From assembly GCA_017558775.1 (NCBI GenBank), contig JAFYTP010000027.1, forward strand, positions 1 to 43,452: a stretch of 43,452 bases of DNA, in the 5' to 3' direction. The stretch is from Bacteroidales bacterium (lineage in GTDB: Bacteria; Bacteroidota; Bacteroidia; Bacteroidales; UBA932). Of the stretch, positions 7,637 through 14,595 are shown in pieces. Each line of letters begins with the position of its first letter. The stretch's first letter is position 1. Under the pieces are notes generated by a model that did not search any database, had not been told where the DNA came from, and saw only the letters and a program-made list of their open reading frames with translations. Position numbers and translations under genes: made by a program.

Positions 7637-9141
7637 CTTCGAGATTCGCTATCCAAAGGGAGGTTGGTGAAAGTGGGGGTGGCGACTGCGGGAGGGTCGT
7701 AGCCGTCGGCCCGGCCAAATACGGTAAAGTCGATGACCCCGAGCGGCTGGGCCTTGGGCCAGTCAGTCACGGTCAGGCGCACGAAACGGGCGCGGGCGGG
7801 GGCGAAATCGCTATAGAAAGTGTCACGCGCGGTAGTATTGTCCGTGCAGTCCAGTACGGTGGCATACTGTTCTCCGTCCATCGACACTTCCAGCCGGAAC
7901 TTGTACACCGGCAGCGGACCACCACGCATCCCGAAGCCGCGCCGGGCGCCGCTTCCGAACAGGACGCGCATCCCATCGACCTGAAAATACTGCACGACAT
8001 CAAAGCGGGTGGCCGGGGACAGTTCGATGGTCAACTGCGGCTGAGGGTCATCGGCCGCGGGGCGCCAAAGGGTGCCGCTGAAATCATCGACAGCATAGGC
8101 GGCGGGGAAACCCTCCTGCTGGGAGGAGCACTTGGAGAGGGCGTTCATGGCCAGCATCTTGTTGATGGTCACCGGGATAGATACAGCACCGGCGGGCTGT
8201 CCCGGGGCGGGCTGCGGAGCATCGGTGACGGTGACGCTCATCAGGCCGTCTTCATCGAAATGGACCCTGTCCATGCCGATGCGGCGGCCTCCGGGCGGGT
8301 TGGACAGCACAATCGTGTAGAACTGCCACCATTCGCCGTCCGGGGCCTGGACGATGGAACCGTGCGCCGTACCGGTTACCAGGCCTTCCGTCTTCCGGAG
8401 CAAGGGGTTGTTGGGCGCATAGGTATAAGGTCCCAACGGGGATGTTGCGGTATAATACCCCTCCGCGTAGGTCTTCCATTGGGTGCCGGAAGCGGAATAC
8501 TCCAGATAGTAGATTCCGTTCCGCTTGATCACCCAAGGGCCTTCGATCCACGCCACGCCGGGATACTCGTTCTTCTCGCCATAACGCTCCCAGGCGTGCA
8601 TCGGATTGAAGCCGAACAGATGGACGGGTTTATCGGCAAAACGGGTGAGGTCTTCCGGGTCCAGCTTGACGCCGTAGATGCCGCTGATGCCGCGGCCGGG
8701 CCAGAAGAGGTACGGCTGATTGTCGTCATCGACAAAGATCTTGGTGTCGAAGCCTCCGTTCCAGCCCAGTTCCACCGGACCAGTCTCCTTGAAGGGGCCG
8801 AGGTCCTGGAAAGGTCCCAGCGGGCTGTCGGACACGAACAGGTTGTCGCTGTTGCCCGAAAGGTAGAACTTGCCGTTGTACTTGACGATGTCCGGGGCCA
8901 CCGGGACACCCTGGACGGGATGGAAATCCCAGTTCAGCAAGTCCTCGGACACCCAGGCGCCGCCGCCCGTGCAGTACATGTAGTATTTCCCGCCCTCCTC
9001 AAGGACCGTAACGTCGCCGGAAGCGTTTCCGCCCGGGCCGATGGGCATGGGAAGCGGGTTGCAATAACGGGATCCCTGGGCTGCGGCCGCCAAGGAGAGG
9101 CAGAGAAAGAATAGTGCCGTAAAAAGGTGTTTAGTCCGCAT
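7633..9141 (-). CDS. Secreted GH43-like glycoside hydrolase with C-terminal F5/8 domain
   Basis: A 502-residue exported glycosidase. After signal peptide MRTKHLFTALFFLCLSLAAAAQ comes a five-bladed-propeller type domain with the GH43 features GDVTVLEEGGKYYMYCTG (catalytic base Asp) and IEGPWVIKRNGIYYLEYSA (catalytic acid Glu near residue 190). The last 170 residues resemble a discoidin/F5-8 carbohydrate-binding module (DDFSGTLWRP, YKFRLEVSMDGEQY, ARFVRLTVTDW). GH43 enzymes usually cut arabinose or xylose side chains of plant glycans. An upstream in-frame TTG at 9162 overlaps the -7 box, so the ATG at 9141 is chosen. First gene of the operon. Confidence 0.9.
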   Translation of the reverse strand: MRTKHLFTALFFLCLSLAAAAQGSRYCNPLPMPIGPGGNASGDVTVLEEGGKYYMYCTGGGAWVSEDLLNWDFHPVQGVPVAPDIVKYNGKFYLSGNSDNLFVSDSPLGPFQDLGPFKETGPVELGWNGGFDTKIFVDDDNQPYLFWPGRGISGIYGVKLDPEDLTRFADKPVHLFGFNPMHAWERYGEKNEYPGVAWIEGPWVIKRNGIYYLEYSASGTQWKTYAEGYYTATSPLGPYTYAPNNPLLRKTEGLVTGTAHGSIVQAPDGEWWQFYTIVLSNPPGGRRIGMDRVHFDEDGLMSVTVTDAPQPAPGQPAGAVSIPVTINKMLAMNALSKCSSQQEGFPAAYAVDDFSGTLWRPAADDPQPQLTIELSPATRFDVVQYFQVDGMRVLFGSGARRGFGMRGGPLPVYKFRLEVSMDGEQYATVLDCTDNTTARDTFYSDFAPARARFVRLTVTDWPKAQPLGVIDFTVFGRADGYDPPAVATPTFTNLPLDSESRR

Positions 9142-9143
9142 AA

Positions 9144-9195
9144 TTATGTGGGGTTTGCACAAAGATAATGAACTTCGTGCAAGAACCCCACATAA
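9144..9195 (-). promoter_or_regulatory. Promoter of the GH43 operon inside a large inverted repeat
   Basis: The minus-strand -7 box TATCTTTG occupies 9167-9160. It sits in the loop of an inverted repeat: TTATGTGGGGTT (9144-9155) matches AACCCCACATAA (9184-9195) perfectly, and inner arms TGCAC (9156-9160) and GTGCA (9177-9181) also pair. Transcription would start near 9153. The layout suggests a repressor or activator site straddling the promoter; it could also act as a terminator hairpin for the upstream M56 gene. Confidence 0.65.
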
Positions 9196-9226
9196 TATTG
9201 AGATATTAATTCTGAGAAGACGGAAT

Positions 9227-11140
9227 CTAGGATTTGCCCCTCATTTCCGTTTCCGTAATAATCACCGGAACCAGCTGATGGATCTCGTTCTTTTCCTCCG
9301 TCGATAACTCTTGATAACTCCTGCCATAAACGGATTGGGCTTTCTCGTCCTGGGCTGCGGAAATAATCTGGAGAAGCAGTAACTCCAGATGGATATACGC
9401 ACCAAAGCTGGTTCCACGGTGGCAACGAAGTTCGAAACTGCCGGACCTTCCGTGACTTAAAAGGAAATTCTTTCCGCGACGAATGATCTCCGCGTCATCC
9501 TGATAGGCGTTATCCTCGAAAAAGATTTTGTCGTTGTCATTCAGATAAGCGACACAGACGTTTTTCCGTTCCTCTTTGGGCAAGGCGACGACTTTGCCCT
9601 CTTCGGCTGCCGGCCTTCGAATAATGGGAACTGGCACCACATAGCCCTTTTGAGCCGGCATTTCGTATTTAAGGGGTGACGGAAGCACGCTGCCCAGACC
9701 GGAAGGCAAGGTGTAGCGGATATGGGCCATCGTTCCGCGCAGCATTTCCCGGACCTCGTTGATAACACCCATCTTCACATCGGGCTCTGCGGTGATCATC
9801 ACGGTTGTCTGAGGGGTCACAATGTCCCGCAATTGTCCGAGGGTGAGCGTCTTTCCGCCGGTTTCCATAGTACCATCGGCACTCACGTTCAGGACAATGG
9901 TGTTGGGGTCATCGGACGTCTTTGTGCTGCCCTTCCCGATGGGGACATTGTGCATTAAAGTGGTTTTAACGGGCTTCCCGTCTTTCATCCCGGGGGTCCA
10001 GGCGGGGGACTTGCTGATGACATCGACCACCATCTTGTCCAGCTCTTCACTGAGGCCGCGCATCACTCGGACGTCTCCAACCTTACCTTGCTCGTCCACC
10101 GTAAATGAGACCATAATCTTCCCCTCCAGCGTACAATCCTTCGGGATGACGAGATGATTCTGCACCCAGTCGGCAAAGTTTCCGCTGAAAGAGGCGTATT
10201 TGTTCCCGTCTTGCAGATTTTCGTCGGAAACGATTTTTTCACTATCTTTGTCCACAGGGACATAGACAGTCCTGGCCTGCAGGCCGATGCCCAGGCACAC
10301 GAGCGGGAGCACATACAGCACCCGCAACCCTCTCGCGAGAGGGGATCTGGATTTTGACATCATAGTAATTCGGTTTTTAAGGATACTGTGATTAAAGCTG
10401 TTAGCAACTGAGTAGCCGCTCTTGCTGACAGCTTTTCTTATAAGCAGATACTGGTATTCCCGGATGTCGGCTCCGCCGCGGAGCACAGCGTCATCGGCCT
10501 CATACTCATGCAGTTCCTGCAGGTCGGCGCGAAGCATCCAAATGGCGGGATTGAACCATTGGAGAGCCGAGAGGACATCGACAAGGAGGATCTCGACCGA
10601 ATGCCGGAAGCCGATGTGCGCTTTCTCGTGGGCGAGGATGGGGGCGCAGTCACCCTCCCAGTCTTTTCGGGAAAGGACGATATATTTCATCCAGCTGAAA
10701 GGGTCGATGTCCCTATCCGTCACGATAATCCGGCAGCCATCCTCTTCCCGGACTACTTCCCCACGCCGGACGATGCGGTAGATGCAAAGGATAGAGAGGA
10801 GCACCCGCAGCAGCACGATGGCCACTCCTGCCCAGAACACGATGGCAAGTGCCGTCGGCCACCAGGGTGCCGTCGATGTTGCCAAGGGAGCCTCCACGCC
10901 CATCACCTCCGGCAATCCCGCGTCCATCATGGACGGTGTCGATGTCAACGAAGTCACCTCCACGGGCTTGCGGACCGTGATGATGCAAAACGGCAGCAGG
11001 AACGACAGCATGGCGGTCCCGACCAACACCACGCGATTAAACCGGTGGAAGGTTTCCTTCTTCAGGAGGAAACGATAGAACAGGTAGAACACCAGCAGCG
11101 CCACCGCCACCTTAAACTCATATGTCAACAGGCTGGTCAT
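9227..11140 (-). CDS. BlaR1-type M56 metallopeptidase with TonB- and ExbD-like domains
   Basis: A 637-residue membrane protein. Residues 1-130 hold three hydrophobic segments, then a cytoplasmic M56 zinc protease domain with HEKAH near residue 170 and the downstream Glu in ELHEYEADD. After another membrane segment (near 280) the exported half has a TonB C-terminal-like domain (ASFSGNFADWVQNHL, GKIMVSFTVDEQGKVGDVRV) and an ExbD-like domain (IVLNVSADGTMETGG, TVMITAEPDVKMGVI), possibly a second degenerate copy. The penicillin-binding sensor of true BlaR1 is absent, so the signal is unlikely to be a beta-lactam. The start overlaps the stop of the BlaI-type gene by four bases; it probably relieves that repressor. 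Confidence 0.85.
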   Translation of the reverse strand: MTSLLTYEFKVAVALLVFYLFYRFLLKKETFHRFNRVVLVGTAMLSFLLPFCIITVRKPVEVTSLTSTPSMMDAGLPEVMGVEAPLATSTAPWWPTALAIVFWAGVAIVLLRVLLSILCIYRIVRRGEVVREEDGCRIIVTDRDIDPFSWMKYIVLSRKDWEGDCAPILAHEKAHIGFRHSVEILLVDVLSALQWFNPAIWMLRADLQELHEYEADDAVLRGGADIREYQYLLIRKAVSKSGYSVANSFNHSILKNRITMMSKSRSPLARGLRVLYVLPLVCLGIGLQARTVYVPVDKDSEKIVSDENLQDGNKYASFSGNFADWVQNHLVIPKDCTLEGKIMVSFTVDEQGKVGDVRVMRGLSEELDKMVVDVISKSPAWTPGMKDGKPVKTTLMHNVPIGKGSTKTSDDPNTIVLNVSADGTMETGGKTLTLGQLRDIVTPQTTVMITAEPDVKMGVINEVREMLRGTMAHIRYTLPSGLGSVLPSPLKYEMPAQKGYVVPVPIIRRPAAEEGKVVALPKEERKNVCVAYLNDNDKIFFEDNAYQDDAEIIRRGKNFLLSHGRSGSFELRCHRGTSFGAYIHLELLLLQIISAAQDEKAQSVYGRSYQELSTEEKNEIHQLVPVIITETEMRGKS

Positions 11141-11502
11141 TTCCGATCTCCTTTTTCGACCAGGTCGATGAGTTCCTTCAGCTCCTCGACCGAAATCTTC
11201 TCCTCCTTCACGAGGGCCGACACGGCGCTCAGATAGGAATTGTCAAAATACTTGTCGATCAGACCGATCAGCGAGCGCTGCTTATACTCGTCCCGCGACA
11301 CCTTGGCGAAATACTGGTAAGTCGGGCCATAGGCCTTATGGTCGATGAACCCTTCATCCTGCAGCGTCCTCACCTGCGTGGACAGCGTGGAGAAATGCGG
11401 CCGGGGCTCCGGGTACAACTCCCGTAACTCCCTGACAAACAGTGGCCCATTCTCCCAGAAGTGCTCCATGATTACTTCTTCTTTCTTGGTCAGTCGTTTC
11501 AT
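11137..11502 (-). CDS. BlaI/MecI/CopY-family transcriptional repressor
   Basis: A 121-residue winged-helix repressor. N-terminal TKKEEVIMEHFWENGPLFVRELRE and the recognition region HFSTLSTQVRTLQDEGFIDH match the BlaI/MecI DNA-binding domain; the C-terminal helices (from about residue 75) are the dimerisation part cleaved in known systems. The next gene encodes the M56 protease, overlapping by four bases, the usual repressor-protease pair. A TAGCTAA/TTAGCTA inverted repeat lies between the -33 and -7 elements of its own promoter, so autoregulation is likely. Other regulated targets cannot be identified in the window. Confidence 0.92.
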   Translation of the reverse strand: MKRLTKKEEVIMEHFWENGPLFVRELRELYPEPRPHFSTLSTQVRTLQDEGFIDHKAYGPTYQYFAKVSRDEYKQRSLIGLIDKYFDNSYLSAVSALVKEEKISVEELKELIDLVEKGDRK

Positions 11503-11521
11503 AAGCGTGCTATCTTTATCG

Positions 11522-11551
11522 CAAATATAGCTAAAAAAATTAGCTACGCAA
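11522..11551 (-). promoter_or_regulatory. Promoter and likely BlaI-type operator
   Basis: Minus-strand TTG (11551-11549), 19 bases, then TATATTTG (11529-11522): a complete Bacteroidetes promoter. The inverted repeat TAGCTAA (11528-11534)/TTAGCTA (11540-11546) with a 5-base spacer lies within the spacer and touches the -7 box, so a bound dimer would block RNA polymerase. Confidence 0.8.
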
Positions 11552-11572
11552 CTATTTTGATTAAATATTGCA

Positions 11573-11608
11573 CAAAAAAAAGAGGTGCCCCCAAAAAAGG
11601 AACACCTC
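11573..11608 (-). terminator. Intrinsic terminator after the acyltransferase gene
   Basis: Read on the minus strand, GAGGTG (11608-11603) pairs with CACCTC (11587-11582), with extra CC/GG pairing inside, followed by a T run opposite the A tract 11581-11573. It lies 20 bases after the acyltransferase stop and upstream of the BlaI promoter. Confidence 0.8.
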
Positions 11609-11628
11609 CATAACTTATTAAACAGCCG

Positions 11629-12735
11629 CTACGCCTTCTTCTTCTCCCCCAGCACGGCCCACCGGACGAACGGAATCCGGCGGAGGATTTCGTACAAGAG
11701 CGGGGACAGGGTGAAGACCGCAATGGTCAGGATGACGTACATGGCCCACGGCGGGAGCTGGGTGTACATCTTCATCATGTAGCCAAAACTGGCAATCACC
11801 AGATAATGAACAATGTAGAGGCCGAAACTGCTCTTCGCCATATAGGAGGCAAAGGGGCTGGTGCGGTCGAAGCGGACCTTGAACCAGGCCATCATCGCCA
11901 GGCACATCAGCCAGCCGTAGATGTTATTGAGCGGGCTGCCCATGTACCGGCCCGAGGTATTATCCTGCCCGAAGGTGGTGCCGATGAGGATGCCACCGGC
12001 GATAACGGCACAAGCCAGCAGCGGAATCCAGGCCTTGGCCAACTTCTCCTGCACCTCGTCGTGCGAGAACACGAAGTAACCCAGCAGGAAAGGAACCAGG
12101 TAGAATAGCGGCTTATAGAGATTCAGCAGGCCGTCCGCGGATTCCGGACGCGGGTTCTTGATAAGCGTCTGCGCGCCCAGCCAGTACAGGACGCCCAGCA
12201 GGATGATCCAGACGATATTGGCCTTGCCGCACCAGGTCCAGAACTTGTCATTCTTGTCCAGCTTGCGAACCAGCAGGAGCACGAGGCACAGCAGCCACAG
12301 CAGCTGGATGAACCAGAGCGGGCCGGTGCCGCTGACGGCCATGATCACCCACTTCGCCACGGCAGGGACGCCGTCAAACACGCCTCCCCGCCCCGCCACG
12401 ACGGTATTGAAATAACCGACCATCCAATGGAATACGAACAGGCCGATGGTCGATGGTACCAGCAACTTCCGCGTGCGGGCCTTGAACCATTCCTTCGCCG
12501 GATACTTCGCCAGCGCGTAGCGGGCGCTGATGCCCGCGAGCAGGAACAGGATAGGCATGAACCACGGGTACAGGATGTACATCACCACATCCTGGTACTG
12601 CTTGCACTCCGGCCATTCGCCGAAACCGCCGATGCCGCCGAAGACACCCTTGTTGTTATAGAAGTAAATGACGTGATAGAACAGCACCAGGAGCACCGTC
12701 ACCCAACGCAGGTTGTCAATCCAATGCTTTCTCAT
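11629..12735 (-). CDS. Membrane acyltransferase, acyltransferase-3 family
   Basis: A 368-residue polytopic membrane protein of the acyltransferase-3 (OafA-like) family. The first lines show the typical RKHWIDNLRWVTVLLVLFYH, with the His of the conserved catalytic region near residue 20, followed by about ten hydrophobic helices. Members transfer acetyl or other acyl groups to surface glycans, lipids or antibiotics; the target here is not predictable. The start overlaps the end of the small AbrB-like gene by four bases, forming a two-gene operon closed by a terminator. Confidence 0.85.
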   Translation of the reverse strand: MRKHWIDNLRWVTVLLVLFYHVIYFYNNKGVFGGIGGFGEWPECKQYQDVVMYILYPWFMPILFLLAGISARYALAKYPAKEWFKARTRKLLVPSTIGLFVFHWMVGYFNTVVAGRGGVFDGVPAVAKWVIMAVSGTGPLWFIQLLWLLCLVLLLVRKLDKNDKFWTWCGKANIVWIILLGVLYWLGAQTLIKNPRPESADGLLNLYKPLFYLVPFLLGYFVFSHDEVQEKLAKAWIPLLACAVIAGGILIGTTFGQDNTSGRYMGSPLNNIYGWLMCLAMMAWFKVRFDRTSPFASYMAKSSFGLYIVHYLVIASFGYMMKMYTQLPPWAMYVILTIAVFTLSPLLYEILRRIPFVRWAVLGEKKKA

Positions 12736-12941
12736 TTCGTAAGGTCCCCCATGGCCTGGTCGATAACGTTCTGGAAAATCTGCGTTTTGAGCATGGCCAT
12801 GCCCTTTTCGTCGCCCAACAGAATCAGGGCGTCGCCGGGCTTGATGTCATAGATCTTACGGGCATCCTTGGGGATGACGATCTGTCCCTTGTCCCCCACC
12901 TTCACGACGCCGAAGATGTATTTGCCGTCATTTTCTTGCAT
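12732..12941 (-). CDS. AbrB/MazE/SpoVT-like DNA-binding protein
   Basis: A 69-residue protein with the swapped-hairpin fold signature: GVVKVGDKGQIVIPKDARKIY followed by IKPGDALILLGDE, as in AbrB and MazE. These bind DNA as dimers and often autoregulate. No MazF-like or PIN toxin lies beside it; the overlapping downstream gene encodes a membrane acyltransferase, so a regulator role is more likely than an antitoxin role. An inverted repeat AGTTAGA/TCTAACT lies at its promoter. Confidence 0.88.
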   Translation of the reverse strand: MQENDGKYIFGVVKVGDKGQIVIPKDARKIYDIKPGDALILLGDEKGMAMLKTQIFQNVIDQAMGDLTK

Positions 12942-12951
12942 TTGTAGGAAA

Positions 12952-12978
12952 AGTTAGAAATTTCGCACAAATCTAACT
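12952..12978 (-). promoter_or_regulatory. Promoter with inverted repeat upstream of the AbrB-like gene
   Basis: Minus-strand TAGATTTG (12975-12968) fits the -7 box. AGTTAGA (12952-12958) and TCTAACT (12972-12978) form a 7-bp inverted repeat that overlaps the -7 box and the presumed start site, a plausible operator for the AbrB-like product. Confidence 0.55.
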
Positions 12979-13020
12979 CCATTTTTCCAAATAAACAAAC
13001 GAAACACACCGAAATATTCT

Positions 13021-13028
13021 TATCTTTG
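13021..13028 (+). promoter_or_regulatory. -7 box of the CotH gene
   Basis: TATCTTTG matches TAnnTTTG and lies 25 bases before the CotH ATG. No clear TTTG is visible at -33. It is divergent from the AbrB-like promoter about 50 bases away. Confidence 0.6.
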
Positions 13029-13053
13029 CCCCCCAGTAAACGAACATAACATC

Positions 13054-14592
13054 ATGAAATACCTCCATACCCTCCTTTTGCTGGCCTTCGGCCTGATCCT
13101 GTTTTCCTGCCAGAAAGAAACGCCGGCCGGGGAACTCGTGGAGGGGAAGGTAAAAGTGTCCTACGTCCGGGTGAATGGTGTCAATGCGTACTCGGATTCC
13201 GCGGAGAAGACCTTTACGGCCATCCTGCCCACGGAAACGGATTTTTCTTCCTTGGACCTTGATTTCACCACGGAAGCAACGACCATTAGCGTTGGTAATC
13301 AGCAACTGAGCGGATCTAACACCGGCATCGACCTGTCCCAGCCCCTGACCGTCCGGTTCATCAAAGGCGGCGTGTACGAGGACTACACCATCATCGTCAA
13401 GAACACGGGACTTCCCGTCGTCCGCATCGAGACACCGGGAAAGAAGGCCGTCACCAGCAAGACCACCTGGATGGACGGGGCGACGATCCGGATTGAAAAA
13501 CCGGACGGGAAAGTGGATTACGAAGGGTCGATGGAAATCAAGGGCCGCGGCAACTCCACCTGGAACTATGTCAAGAAACCCTACGCCCTGCGGCTGAAGG
13601 AGAAAGGCGAAATCCTGGGCATGCCTAGCCACAAGCGCTGGGTCCTCCTCGCCAACTGGAAAGACCGTACGCTGCTCCGGAATGATGCCGCCTTCTGGCT
13701 CTCCCGCCACACCGGTCTCCCCTACACCGTCCGCGGCCAGTTCGTGGAACTGGTCTTCAACGGCAGGCATCTGGGTAACTACTACCTGTGCGAGCAAATC
13801 AAACTCAACAAGAAGCGCATCAACATCGAGAAGATGGATGCGATGGAAACCGACCCGGTGAAGATTACCGGCGGCTGGCTCCTGGAAATCGACACCTACT
13901 ACGACTTTCAGGATTATGTCGATGAAAAGCACAAGTTCCGCTACCGGAACCTGTTCAATCTCCCCTGGATCGTCAAGGATCCCGACGATGACGAAATCTC
14001 CCCTGTCGCCTACCAGTACATTCAGAACTGGATCAAGGACCTGGAAACGCTCATGAAGGACAACGCCAAGGTCCAGGCCCATGCCTACGAAGAGTTCCTG
14101 GACGTGGACACGGCCATCGACTATCTCATCGTGGAGGAACTCACCGGGAACAACGACTTCTATAATTACTGGCCCTCGGAAGGCCCCCACAGCACTTATC
14201 TTTACAAGGAGCGCAGCGGAAAGCTATACCACGGTCCCGTCTGGGATTTTGACTACCACGTCTTCTGCCCGGAATATGTCCACCAATGGGTCGGTGCGAA
14301 AAAGAGTATCTTCTACCCCGCCCTCCTCAAGGACGAGAAGTTCCGCAACCGGCTCGTCGAGCGCTGGGAAATGTACAAGGACGAGTTAAAGAAACTCCCC
14401 GAATACATCGACCAGCAGGCGGAGCTGATCCGCCCGTCCGAGCGCATCAATCACACTATGTGGCCCATCGTCAACAATCCGGAGAACGGGGACGAGAACA
14501 TGACATTCCAGGAGTCCGTGGAACGCATCAAGAAGGCTTTTCTGGACAAATGGGAATGGATGGACCAGAACATCCGGAACCTTAGGATGTAG
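13054..14592 (+). CDS. CotH-family lipoprotein (atypical protein kinase fold)
   Basis: A 512-residue lipoprotein: signal MKYLHTLLLLAFGLILFSC with lipidated Cys19. A short beta domain spans residues 25-125, followed by a CotH domain with the conserved GRGNSTW near residue 164, KKPYALRLKEK, LLANWKDRTLLRND, and the DFD-type metal-binding motif WDFDYHV near 397. Bacillus CotH and related proteins are secretory kinases; surface roles in Bacteroidetes are poorly known. Its stop is three bases from the stop of the convergent double-hydrolase gene, leaving no room for a separate terminator. Confidence 0.88.
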   Translation: MKYLHTLLLLAFGLILFSCQKETPAGELVEGKVKVSYVRVNGVNAYSDSAEKTFTAILPTETDFSSLDLDFTTEATTISVGNQQLSGSNTGIDLSQPLTVRFIKGGVYEDYTIIVKNTGLPVVRIETPGKKAVTSKTTWMDGATIRIEKPDGKVDYEGSMEIKGRGNSTWNYVKKPYALRLKEKGEILGMPSHKRWVLLANWKDRTLLRNDAAFWLSRHTGLPYTVRGQFVELVFNGRHLGNYYLCEQIKLNKKRINIEKMDAMETDPVKITGGWLLEIDTYYDFQDYVDEKHKFRYRNLFNLPWIVKDPDDDEISPVAYQYIQNWIKDLETLMKDNAKVQAHAYEEFLDVDTAIDYLIVEELTGNNDFYNYWPSEGPHSTYLYKERSGKLYHGPVWDFDYHVFCPEYVHQWVGAKKSIFYPALLKDEKFRNRLVERWEMYKDELKKLPEYIDQQAELIRPSERINHTMWPIVNNPENGDENMTFQESVERIKKAFLDKWEWMDQNIRNLRM

Positions 14593-14595
14593 GGC

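Noticed and set aside
5621-9114. Long open frames on the plus strand opposite the serine hydrolase and GH43 genes.
   Set aside because: They are antisense shadows of genes with clear signal peptides and catalytic motifs; the G+C-rich third positions keep the opposite frame open.
6059-11502. Reading the BlaI/M56 pair plus serine hydrolase as a beta-lactam resistance locus.
   Set aside because: The M56 protein has no penicillin sensor, the hydrolase looks CubicO-like and belongs to a separate operon with its own promoter.
12732-12941. Toxin-antitoxin module with the AbrB/MazE-like protein as antitoxin.
   Set aside because: No MazF, PIN or other toxin gene lies next to it; the partner is a ten-helix acyltransferase.
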